Assembly (NCBI GenBank): GCA_963691705.1
Contig: OY829538.1
Location: 54,525,151 to 54,589,150, forward strand
Direction of reading: 5' to 3'
Source: Viola odorata
Lineage: Eukaryota; Streptophyta; Magnoliopsida; Malpighiales; Violaceae
DNA: 64,000 nucleotides
Below, one piece after another: positions 21,635 to 32,398 of the stretch. The position numbers and the translations under genes were made by a program. The number at the start of each line of letters is the position of its first letter. Within the stretch, counting starts at the first letter, position 1. The notes below the pieces were generated by a model. That model did no database searches, had not been told where the DNA came from, and saw nothing but the letters and a program-made list of their open reading frames with translations.

Positions 21635-24065
21635 ATGGATAGTAGTAGAGAAGTAGATGACGGAGATGCGAATCAAACCCAGAATCAGAGCGAAGCAAAA
21701 AGAGGAGTAGGAGGAGGAAAAAGAATTCCAAAGGGTAAATCATGCAAAGGATATATGTATTACTCTTCCACTCTCAAATCCAAAGGTTCAAATCCTCGCT
21801 GCGTCGGCATCCCTCGTACCCTTTACCAACGTAAGCCGCCTCCTTTACTCAATCCCTCAAATCTGTCTGATTTTTTGTTTTGCTCTCTTTTAATCAAAGA
21901 GAAATGATATTTTGGCAGAAAATTTGAGCAGAAAAAATGAGCAGATGACATTTTCGTAAATAAGTAATGGCAGTTTCGTAATAAGTGATGGCAATTTCGT
22001 AAATAAAACGATCATTTTATTTACGAAACTGCCATCTGCTCATTTTTTCTGCTCAAATTTTCTGCCAAAATATCATTGCTCAAAAAACCCAATTTCAAAG
22101 TTTTGATTTTTGAGGTTTTCCTATCAAATTGAGTGCCACTCTTGCTTGCTTGCCTCAGCTTAGCAAAAAAATAATATTTTCATGGATTCTTTCATTGTTT
22201 GTGTTTGATACCTTAAGTTTTAAAATCTGCAGCTCCCAACTTTGTTGGCGAACTTGAGATGGAAGCTTCGAGGGAGGGGCGGGCTCTTAAGGATTTTTAC
22301 TATGGATGTGCTGGGTACTCGGTATTCATCAATGGTCGCGCTTCAAGTGATAAACAAGGCAGTTCTGGAGGAGGAGGACTCCCGGCTTGTGTGGGTCTTG
22401 AGGTAATACTCTCTCCCATTCTGTGCGTCTGTGTGCATTCATTGGACTGTGTTATAATAATTATGATAACAATTCATGTCATTAGGTCAAAAGCTTTTGA
22501 GTTTCATGGCCTATTCTCTTCGTGCAAAGTTGCTGAAAAAATTCACGTCTTGTATGTTTACATTTGTTTGTTCCTGCTGTATTTTGTTGGGAAATTATGT
22601 ACCTATTTTCATAATTCCTGTCCTCAGTGGACTGAAATATGTAGGAGGTAATAAATTTGTTTGTTTTCTAACTACTTGGCAGTTGGTATGAGACATCCAT
22701 TTTGCTAAACATGTCCTTTATGGATTTAGGGGAACGATTTGTGTGATTGTAGGATCCTATTATGTCCCGCCCAGTGCATTTGTGTTTCTGGTGCAATTTG
22801 TTTGTCAATTTCTCGGGGAAGTACTTGCATTCTTGAATTTAACGACAAGAGCGTAATGGATGTAGTTGACGCTCTGGCTCCATGACCAGAAATCAATGTA
22901 TTTTATGCTCATCCCTGTTTTTGACAAAAGTTAGCAAAATTTTCTGCAGCTTTTAGTGGACAGAAAAGTTTCTACTGCTGATAGTACTGCTGCACCAGCT
23001 CATGTTCACAGGAAAGAAGGTAACCACATTATTGTAGTTTACGCGATGTGTATTGTATGTTGAGCTTGGTGTAGATAAGGTCTCTAAGCATTACATCCTG
23101 ATGTTGTTGCTTGCAGTATCCTTTTCTGGTTCTGTTGTGTTATATTTTGACCAAGAGACCAGACTATTGAATTCATTAGTATGTTTAAAATGGATTTTAG
23201 TCTCCCCATTGGCATAGGTTTCTCATTTCTCTTCTTATCATGTCACTTTCCCTAAGGACAGACCTTCCCGCAATTGTTGAAATCCTCTACTAGGATCATT
23301 GATGTGCAGAAGTTGAAGCACATCCTAGTCCAACTTCGTATCACTTCATTCCAAGCTGCAAATGTTGATTTGCATTTTCAGGCTGATAATAACAGCCATT
23401 TCGTGAGCAACTTATCTGGAGCATCGCATAAGTGGAACAATAATGTTTTCCTTCCTTACAAGGGAGGTTGCATTTTGGATTGCTTTGATCGACAGCTGAT
23501 AAGTTCCATGAGCAGGCGGATGATATTGTATTGATCTGGAAATTTTCTGGAGATGATGGCATCTTCCTCTAACTAACATGAAAATGATTTTTATGGCAAA
23601 TCCTGAGCAATTTGGGTGTTGTGTTGCGTTCACTTTTAGGATTGTGATATTATTATGATCAATCTGTTATGGTTAATTGCAATCTTTACTTATTTTGATG
23701 TTATTTTCATGCTCCATTACTTTTCATGATACATAGCTTACATTTTGACCTTTCATTTAATTTTGGCAATTGTCTTCTGGAAGATGGTCGTGAACTTCCT
23801 CAGCCTCGGACACAGAAGCCAGCCCATTCAGCTGGAGAGGACTTCCTGGGCAGGCATGCAATAAGTTTCAATTTCTTTGTCAAGTATGATTGTGGATGTA
23901 ATAATTGACTTGACACTAAATATGACTATGTTGTGATACTGAAGGTATACAAGGAACGCGAGCCTGGTTGCTTCAGGGGTGGCTAGAAATGTGCGAAGAG
24001 TGGGGAACTATATAAAAGAGAGTCTAGATGATGCTTTGTACCCATATCGCCGACGGCCTAAGTGA
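21635..24065 (+). CDS. Gene A: plant-specific protein of unknown function, five exons
   Basis: Exons 21635-21830, 22233-22402, 22950-23019, 23784-23853 and 23945-24065 give 208 residues. The start MDSSREV was chosen because the paralogue at 32399 begins MGSRSRE at the same place; an upstream in-frame ATG (21569) precedes the TATA-like box. Conserved features: a basic KRIPKGKSCKGYMYYSS block, NPRCVGIPRTLYQ, FYYGCAGYSVFINGR, PAHVHRKE, and the C-terminus ASLVASGVARNVRRVGNYIK...YRRRPK. The family is widespread in plants and uncharacterised (possibly the one called DUF8204; unverified). Exon 4 ends CAG|GCATGC, a GC donor. Intron 1 contains a MITE (21903-22077). About 75% of positions in the conserved blocks match gene B. 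All splice phases agree and no stop interrupts, so the gene looks intact. Confidence 0.82.
21903..22077. mobile_element. Short inverted-repeat MITE in intron 1 of gene A (175 bp)
   Basis: AATGATATTTTGGCAGAAAA at 21903 returns as its inverted complement ending at 22077; the arms are about 45 bases and match almost perfectly. The middle repeats CAGTTTCGTAATAAGTGATGG-like units (AAGTRATGGCARTTTCGTAA). The superfamily is not assigned because no clear target duplication is visible. Confidence 0.75.
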
Positions 24066-24462
24066 GAGAGTCTATTGCCTATGGATGCACGAAGGTTGAA
24101 ACTGCTGCCAGACAAAATCGACATGGCTTCTTCAAAACTTGGTTCAATTTTCCTCCTGATTTGTGTATTTATTATGTTCTTTTCCCTTTTCTAACACCCC
24201 GACGTTCCTCGTGTTGTTTTATTGTTAATTCATCAAAACAATAATATCTATGGTTAAGCATTCTGTTAACTCAAACACCGGGAATGTTAAAGCTTGGTCG
24301 TGGGGGGGTGTGGGGAATGGAGAACGATGAGTCTCTTTGATGTACCTTAACTGTGAGCTGACAAGCCGAAATGAATCAAATCTGTGAACCTAAATGTTTT
24401 GCCTCCTGTGCCCTAGACTGGATTCAGGTTTTGTATGTTTCAATAATTTCTCTTATATAGTA

Positions 24463-24722
24463 CTCCCTCCGGTCCGAAATGTATGACGTTTTAGCATTTG
24501 CTTTTACTGTTCCGGAACGTATCTTAAGACGGCCGGAACAGTCACTATTTGAGACAATTTTGCCCCGAATTTTTTCTCGGAAGTACGTTAAGGATTAACG
24601 TACGTTCGAAAAAAAGTACGGAATTTTTTGGGGTCAAATAGTGCCTCATCCGGCCTCCTCGATATGCGTTCCCTACTGAATATTGGGATGCGAGGAAGTC
24701 ATACATTTCGGACCAGAGGGAG
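24463..24722. mobile_element. Stowaway MITE (260 bp) downstream of gene A
   Basis: TA|CTCCCTCCGGTCCGAAATGTA at the left and its complement ...TTTCGGACCAGAGGGAG|TA at the right. The inner part (GGCCTCCTCGATATGCGTTC, ACTGAATATTGGGATGCGAG) is shared with the MITE at 48093-48351. Confidence 0.88.
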
Positions 24723-24834
24723 TAGGTGTTATGTCACTTTGTTCATTCATTCATATTAGCTAATAAAGAAATTACACGTTAAGGTTTGTGGTTATAGATT
24801 AGATGGTTTTAAATTTTAAATTTTAAAAATATTA

Positions 24835-25069
24835 CTCCCTCTGTTCCAATTTATTAGACGTTCACTGTTCACGCACGGGTCCCTAGGCGGCCCGTGCGAT
24901 GCACTATTTGACCCCGAAAAATTCCGAATTTTTTCTCGAACGTACGTTAAGGAATAACGTACGTTCAAAAAAAAGTACGAAATTTTTCGGGGTCAAATAG
25001 TGCATCGCACGGGCCGCCTAGGGACCCGTGCGTGAACAGTGAACGTCTAATAAATTGGAACAGAGGGAG
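24835..25069. mobile_element. Stowaway-type foldback MITE (235 bp), near-perfect hairpin
   Basis: The left arm starts CTCCCTCTGTTCCAATTTAT and the right arm ends with its exact complement, both next to TA. The complementarity runs almost unbroken for about 105 bases per arm around a short centre carrying AACGTACGTT. The AACGTACGTTC centre is shared with the MITE at 24463. Confidence 0.9.
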
Positions 25070-25071
25070 TA

Positions 25072-25967
25072 TAAACCTAGGTAGTGGTGGGGGATAAACT
25101 CCAAAGAATTCGTTCACGTGTAACCACCTTATTGATTTGGGTGTTTTCTTAATTAGAATACCGGGTGCACTATTTAAAGACTTAGTACCCGTTTGGGACT
25201 GGAGTTCAACCTCTTTTTGCTCATAACTGAAACGTTGAAAAAACTGTTTGGTTAAGATGTTCTAGCAGTTCTTTTTTGGGCAATTTGGATTCGGAGTTGA
25301 ATTTCCTTTTCTTTTTTATTTATCTTTTAAAGGTAAGAGAATTGTTGAATTTTCTTTAATATTTTTGTCAAATTGGGTATTTTGAATCACTTTTGGAGAG
25401 AGTAAACAGCTACAGATGAATCTAAATGAAGAAAAAAAGATAAAATAACAAGTTTCTGCATAAAAAGAGAGAACAAGACGAGTTGTAATTTGTAAGACAT
25501 GGCTTGTCGAGTTTAGCTAATTTTTAAAATTTTCTTTGGTGGAATTGAGTTAAAAGGGCTGCTGATGGTTTGCGCAACTTAGCTTTCGATCTTCACATTA
25601 TGTATCCTTGGTTCTTGTATGCTCTCTTTGGTGTTCATCTATTCATTCTAGAAACATTTCAAAGTTAATTAATAAAAAACAAATACTACGGTGGTTCCAT
25701 TGTTTTATTTCATCGATGATTTAGCAATCCCAAAATTTCTTCTTTTTTTCAAATAAAAAATAATATAATCTTCTTTTTTGTTCTTATTTTTTCATAACAT
25801 TAAGAACTTTTATGGTGTGAAAACAAAAAAGTTTGCAACGTTGAAATAAAGTTCCGACAATTAAAATAAAATCGGAAGTATGTCGTGTTTTGTATTGCTT
25901 TAAGCTTCTTTCTAAAAAAAGAAAAATAATAATCAACTTAAAATTCAACCACTATTTTAAAAAGGGG
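25072..25967. other. AT-rich spacer ending in a 35-bp sequence repeated beyond the MULE
   Basis: No gene. At about 25924-25958 AATAATAATCAACTTAAAAT... recurs with two changes at about 32143-32177, immediately outside the other end of the Mutator-like element. Confidence 0.5.
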
Positions 25968-26392
25968 TAATAGCTTAAAATACCCCTGTACTAACCGCGA
26001 AAAACAAACTCCTCCCCTGAACTTCAAAAACGCTAATACACCTCCCCTGAACTACGTTGATCGAGTGAAGTGTGGTCTCCGTCCACTTTGATCAACGAAC
26101 CCGTCAGTTTTACTCCCTACACCCGGTTTCCTTCACTTTTTTCACCAGTCACCTTGTAATTAATTAATTAAGTGTTTAAACTATGTTTTATTTCAACCAA
26201 AAGGGAGGAAGATAGAGTGAAGAGAAGAGAGGCAATTTTGTTAGGGTTTGGAACAAAAGAAGAACAGAAGATGAAGGACAGAAGACGAAGCGAAAGACGA
26301 AGAACAGAAGATGAAGCAGAAGACGAAGAACCGTAGACGAAGAACGGAAGGTTGGATCTTTTGGGAACGAGTCATTTTCCATCTCCATCGCT

Positions 26393-26848
26393 ATGGCTTC
26401 ATTGAGCAACCACTCATTCACGGCTTCTGCAGGAACTGGCGAAGGAAATGGTGGAGCATCTTACCTATGATTCACGAATAGATTGTGCAAGTGCGGGGTA
26501 AGAGCGATGGTTAAGATATCAGAATCGACGAGTAACCCAGGCAGGTTGTACTATAAATGTGCGAATGGTGAGTGTGGATTGTGGGCATGGTGCAATGTGC
26601 AAGGTGGTTCTGTGTCGAACGTTCGTGGGGATGAAATTAATGACTGGGTTGCTGTGAAGGATGATATTATGGAGTGTTTGAAGGAACAATGTGAGGTGAT
26701 CCACAGGGATTTGAAGGAGATTGTTGCTGCAATACCAATTTACCCAGCAGCAGTGGTTAATAGTAGGAGTAATTGTTCGTCAATCGTCCTGTGTCTTGCA
26801 ATCCTTCTCCAATTATTCTTGAATGCTATTGTACTTTTTAGGGCTTGA
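26393..26848 (+). pseudogene. GRF-type zinc-finger protein with C-terminal membrane segment, nonsense-interrupted
   Basis: The frame opens at ATG 26393 (MASLSNHSFTASAG), meets TGA at 26468-26470, and continues in frame as FTNRLCKCGVRAMVKIS. The C-x-C-G ... NPGRLYYKC ... CGLWAWC pattern is the GRF zinc finger, which in other proteins binds single-stranded nucleic acid. The last 22 residues (SIVLCLAILLQLF...) form a likely membrane anchor. In the intact form it would be about 151 residues. It lies inside the MULE, convergent with the transposase, so it is probably an accessory gene of the element (inference). Confidence 0.6.
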
Positions 26849-27671
26849 ATCTGTTGAATTTTTAGGGTTTTAATTTGGGTAATTTTAGGATTTATTTTGG
26901 CTAATTTTATGGTTTTAATTTGGGTAATTTTAGGGTTTTATTTTGGGTAATGAAGCCCCTGGTTTAGGGTTTAGGTAATATCCATTTTATGCAATATTTT
27001 GATTACTTATATTTGATTGTCGCTTAATATTTTCGTTACTTCAGATAAAATTTATAAGTATGACGATTTGTATCGACATTTTCAAGTTATTAAGCAATTA
27101 CAAGTGCGTATACATGCTAAAAATTTACGCAATAAGCATAAAATTATGTTAAGGTTTTACGCTATAAGAATTTCCCTTACGATAACCACAAAATATGCTA
27201 ACGAATTTGCACAAAATTATACACTTACACATCAAGTGTACATCACATACACTTACACATCAAGTGTGCATCATATGTTCCCTAAATAGTTGTTCCAATT
27301 TGCACAAAATCATACACTTACACATCAAGTGTACATCACAAGTACCTTAAATAGCTGTTCTGGTTTGCACAAAATTATACACTTACACCAGAATTGTACA
27401 CAATTTGGCAACAAACTACACAAAAGTGATCATCATCTCTGCAACAAACACAAAATCATTCACAAAAGTTCAACATGTATGCTTCTCATGGTATCCACTT
27501 CCTGGAATGCACATGATTGTTTGACATTGGAGTTCCCCCTTCATTCCCAGCCTGGCTTCTTGTACTTCGTGTGGTTGGGTCTGGCTGAGATGCACTGGAC
27601 CTTTGTGGCCTTGGTGGGAGATTTGTGCCACTAACTCCAGGGGGTCTCCATGTCCTTTTCTTCTGAGGCCT
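26849..27671. repeat. MULE internal non-coding DNA with short direct repeats
   Basis: Two repeat clusters. TTTTAATTTGGGTAATTTTA-like units lie at 26855-26975. ACACTTACACATCAAGTGTA units, partly linked to TTTGCACAAAAT, lie at 27205-27405. These lie between the 3' ends of the two MULE ORFs. Confidence 0.6.
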
Positions 27672-30600
27672 TTATGGCCTCGATGTCTGACCAGCATTCC
27701 TAGATGGCATTATTGCAGGTGATGGAGATGGCATTGTTGCAGGTGGAGGTGATGGAGATGACGTTGCTGTAGGTGATGGAGAAGTGCCTGCGGCTGGAGT
27801 GGATGTCTTTGAAAACCTAGCTTCATTTGCATTTACATTTTCCTATAACGCAAAACAAGTAGATAATTAGACATAAATATTGCAAACATCAAATTTAAAA
27901 GATTGAATGAAGGGATAAATGTACCTGCATTGCAGGCTCAGGTTCAGGGTTTGCAGGAGGGGTTTTTCTCTTTTTCTTCCTCAAAGGTGGTATGTCTGAC
28001 CTCATAGGTAGTGGACAAGTCCTTGTGTTATGGTTTTTGCCTCTACAATTCCTGCATGTCATCACCAACCCAGACTTATTAGTTCTGGTAGGAATGGATG
28101 GACCAGTCTCTCCAACTTCCCTCCTTCTCTTATGCCTGGGTCTACCACTTTGTAGCATACGTTCTGGAGGCCCCACATCATTATGCCCTTGAACCACTGG
28201 CCACTCACTTTGATCTGGAACAGGCAGAATACAATCTTTGTATGCTTCAAGGAATGTGTCCTTTCGGTAAGCCACATGAACATAGTCATGAGGACTTTTC
28301 CTCAAGAACAAGATGGCAGCTGTTGCATGCTTGCAAGGCACTCCAGTTAGGTCCCGCCTTCTGCATGAACAAGTCCTCAGCTGCAAGTCACAAATGCATT
28401 TTTCTCCAATAATGTGCTCCATTTCAAACTTATGCAGTTGAGAATGAGGATACACAATGAAAGATTGAGACTCTTGAATCCATTTCTCCAGCCTGTTGAA
28501 CCATCTTGGACAGATTGTACCCTTATACAACAACATCCCTTAATATTTTATGTAAAACCTCCTCATGAGCAATTTCCTAATTGACTTCAGACATGTCAAT
28601 ATTGATTTTTTCCTTGTAAGCCTGACACGCAAACATTAAGAAACTCAATTACCTTATAACACACGCAAAATAAAGTACACCAAATATTTTGTACCCAAGA
28701 AAGTTAAACATTACCTGACGTAGGAATTGAAACTTTCTGAAAGATTATTCAGGAGAAGGTCACACATCACCCATGGGTTGAAAGCATGCCTTGACCATCT
28801 CTGAGGTGGTATCCTCTTCAACCATGCAAATGCAGCTGGACTTTCACACTTGATTTTCTCTATGTGGATGTTAAACTTGGTGACTGTGTATGATCTAGCA
28901 GCCTCCGACAGTTGGTCTTTAAAATATTTGCTACCCCCAAATTCACCCTTGAAATTATTCCAAATGTGTCTCACACAATACCTATGATCCACGTCCTTCA
29001 GTATAGTGTCAAATATTGTTTGCAAACCCTGCATAAACAAGCATATGTTAGATAGAGTTATAGAAAATTAAAATAAGCACAAGAGAAAGAGAAACATACC
29101 TTTTGCCTATCAGACATGAAGCACCATTCATCAAGTTGCCCAATGTCTTCTTCTAACCTCTGAAGAAACCATAACCAGTTGTCCTTGCACCCAGAATCCA
29201 CCACTGACCATGCAATAGGAAACATATTACCATTAGCATCCTTTCCTATTGTTGACAATAAATGACCCTTGTATCTCCCTTTCAAATAACAACCATCAAT
29301 GCCTATGAATGACCGATATCCTTGCAAAAATCCCCGCTTACAAGCTGCAAGACACATATACAATCTGGTGAAGACACCTCGCGGAGCAGTTATTTTCAGT
29401 GTGTTCCCAGGATTTGACTTTCTAATTGCCTCTGCGTAATTCCACAACAACCTATATTGCTCACTATGCTCCCCCTCAATCATATTTTGTGCTATTTTCT
29501 TCGCCCTCACCATCTTAAATCGTGAAACTGTCACAAATTGTTCTCTATTCACCCTACTTGCAAGGATACTCAAATCAGTATCTATATTATCCTTGAAGTC
29601 TGCCAAATATGTCTCAGCAATTCATTTGGCAGATGCTCTACTGTGATCTACATCTTTTCCACAATAGTGAGTGCTTCGAAAGGTCTTAATTTGGAATGAG
29701 GTCTTGTCCGCTGAAGGTGAAGCGTGTATTCTCCATCCACAACCATTCTTGCAAGTGGTAGTGATCCTACTCTTCTCATTCTTCAGAAACTTATAATCGT
29801 GTCCAATCTGTAGTGAGTAACGCTTCAAGGCCTTCCTAAAGACAGTAGGATTGGCAAACAACATTCCAACCTCCAATCTGATTTTTCCAGCCATGTCCCT
29901 ATTCTCATTGAATACTGAAAATTTATTCTTCATCCTTGCTATTTCATCCTCACTGTCAGAACAAGGGGGGCTCTCTAATATATCACTATCCTCTCCATCT
30001 GTTTCCACATCAGGAACATATGGACCAAAAGTTGGTAATGGTGGCTTATTAACCCTGTCAGTTCTGCCTTGCTGAACACCCACATTTGCTCCTTGCTCAA
30101 CATCCACATTTGCTCCCCCATCCCCCATATTTGCACCCTCATCCCCCACATTTCCTCTCTCAAATTTCTCAGCCAATTCCTCAGTCCCTATATCAAACCC
30201 TTCAAACTATTCCTCATTATCATCTAAGCATGCAAAGTCACTTAACTCTTCAGAGGCACTACTGCCTTCACCCTCCATTTCCCATGGGTAAGTTCTGTCA
30301 GCATGGCTGTCATAACTGTGCTCATCATCTCCATTGCCTTCTTCATCAGGCCCATAATGACAAGCACCTTCAATTTCAGGCCCATCTTTCTCTCCATTGG
30401 GCCTTGCATCAGCCCTAGGCCCATCTTCATCATTTCCAGTATTTGCAGCCCCCCAATCATTATTACCCTCTTCATTACTCTCTACATACTCTGTAGCACT
30501 GTCCTCATCACAGCTCTCCACCACAACTCCCTCATCATTTCCCACTAGTTCAGTGTTCTCTCTTGACCTCCAGGCTCACCACAACTCTCCACCACTGCAT

Positions 30601-31147
30601 CCTCATCATTTCCCACTAGTTCATTGTTCTCTCCATTCTGACCCCCAACCTCATCACAACTCTCCACCAGATGATCATCTACATACGGTAGGAGTAGAGG
30701 AACACCCCTTACTCCACTATCAGCACCAGCAGTTGAACACATCTCACCAGAAACACCCCCTACCCCATCTTCATCACCAGGAACCACATCTTCCACTTCT
30801 TCATCACTACTGTCAAGATTGATAACCAAAATGGGGGTGTTAACTCCATTATCCACATAAACTTCTAGTGTATCCTCACCATTGGTCAACATCTCTGCAG
30901 TGATTCTCTTTAGGTATTTCTCCTTCCTCAAACCCTTGCCTCCTTCCTCAAAATCTTGCCATGGATATTTTGCCTCATAATAGCGAGTTGTTGCATGGAA
31001 TCCACACTCCACTACTCTTTTGTGTATATCATCTAGTGTCAGCATATCATGCTCAATGAAAAACATTTCTTCTACTGCATCTACATAATGCAGTTTTGGA
31101 AGTAGAATCCACGTTCCACCCATGAATATTTTCACATGAATAAGCAT
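27672..31147 (-). pseudogene. MURA-type Mutator transposase, several stops and a frameshift
   Basis: The gene opens with ATG 31147 (MLIHVKIFMGGTWI). An acidic linker follows, then the MuDR DNA-binding domain (GMLFANPTVFRKALKRYSLQ ... CKNGCGWRIHAS, about 29640-29880), the MULE catalytic core (FIGIDGCYLKGRYKG near 29290, FMSDRQKG at 29105), a SWIM finger (CSCRRRDLTGVPCKH, about 28335-28375) and a CCHC knuckle (CRNCRGKNHNTRTC). Introns are visible at about 29041-29101, 28600-28712 and 27843-27925. Damage: a 4-base deletion near 30560 relative to an internal repeat (frameshift), TAG at 30207, TGA at 29622 (expected Trp) and TAA near 28541 (expected Gln). The last exon (27842-27672) encodes a PSP-rich tail. 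The enzyme would have cut and pasted the surrounding TIR element; this copy cannot make it. Confidence 0.85.
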
Positions 31148-32131
31148 CCTGTCATGAGATTACACAACATTTTAAGGAATATTTTTGCACAATTTAAGGA
31201 ATATTTATGCACTGTTTATTGAATATTTTGCCAATATTGAACTAAACCCTAAACAGGACCACAAATGGTAATGGATAACAAAATAATATAATTGTCAAAC
31301 ACCAGACAACAACCAAAAAGGAACCTCACTGATGGTCCACCACAAAGTTCAATAACCACACTACAGATCTGAACAGATAAAGAAGAAAACAAAAAAGACA
31401 GAAATGAACTAATTGTAAATAGATAAAGAATACATAATAAAGAAAATCCAAAATCAAAATCAATTTGAATATGCTGACACACACTTCAATGCCACAGTTG
31501 TGTTGTTGTCATTAAGGCGGGAAAAAGACCCATCACTAACCTCGTAAATGCAGCGGAGTCAATCCAACACAGATTCACCTTTTCCTTTCCTGTCCTTCAT
31601 TTGCTTCTTTGGCGCAGAGATGGAACGATTCATTCCCAAAAGAGCCAACCTTCCGTTCTTCGTATTTGCACTGATCTTCCTCTTCCGCTTCGTCTCCCTC
31701 TTCGTCTTCTACAAATGGTCCTAAACCTTAACGGAATCTCCTCTCTCTTCGTTCTCTCCCTTTCAGTTTATGGCGCTGCTCTTGCCTCTTTCCTTTTTTC
31801 TTTTATATTTCTTCCTTTTTTCCTGACGAGGGAAAAATAAACGGATCTTTATTTTGTTTTCGGTTGTTTTCAGAAGAAAGAAAGAAAAGGTTTTTTAAAT
31901 TTTAAAAATAAAACATGGTTTAAATACTTAATTAATTAATTACAAGGTGACTGGTGAAAAAAGTGAAGGAAACTGGGTGTAGGGAGTAAAACTGACGGGT
32001 CCGTTGGTCAAAGTGAACGGAGACCACACTTCGCTCGGTCAACGTAGTTCAGGGGAGGTGTATTAGCATTTTTGAAGTTCAAGAGAGGAGTTTGTTTTTC
32101 ACGATTAGTATAGGGGTGCTTTAAGCTATTA

Positions 32132-32398
32132 ATTAATAATAATAATAATAATCAATTTAAAATTCAACTACTATTTTTTTTCCTCAAATTTACGAGGTGA
32201 GACGAGAAGAAACGTCGTCGCAGAAATTAATGCTAGTTGATGTCATGACAACCCCTTGCAAGTCAAGTAGTTCGTCGTTTTCTTCAACCTCAAAGCTTTC
32301 ATGTCTGTTTAATGATTTACCTTATTCCCTTGTCTTAGAGAAGCAGCGATAAAGACTGAAGAGCCGAAGATTTGTGGAGAAAAGAAAGGCCGGCAGGC
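32132..32398. other. Upstream region of gene B
   Basis: It begins with an (AAT)n stretch and the 35-base repeat described beside the MULE, then the presumed 5' region of the gene starting at 32399. No TATA box is obvious. Confidence 0.35.

Larger units (their letters stand above)
25968..32131 (-). mobile_element. Mutator-like element (MULE) with 224-bp TIRs, 6164 bp
   Basis: Long terminal inverted repeats at 25968-26191 and 31908-32131 start TAATAGCTTAAA and match at roughly 90%, including CACCAGTCACCTTGTAATTA. Between them, a minus-strand MURA-type transposase gene (27672-31147) and a plus-strand GRF zinc-finger ORF (26393-26848) read towards each other. No clean 9-bp target duplication is seen; instead a 35-bp direct repeat lies just outside both ends. 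The transposase has several inactivating mutations, so the copy is not autonomous now. Confidence 0.88.

Noticed and set aside
26188..26421. 77-codon minus-strand ORF at the MULE left TIR
   Set aside because: Antisense to GAAGA-rich 5' sequence of the GRF ORF; hydrophobic Phe/Leu composition is a by-product.
30086..30822. Plus-strand ORFs with His/Pro/Leu-rich products
   Set aside because: Antisense to the acidic linker of the MULE transposase; the composition follows from that.
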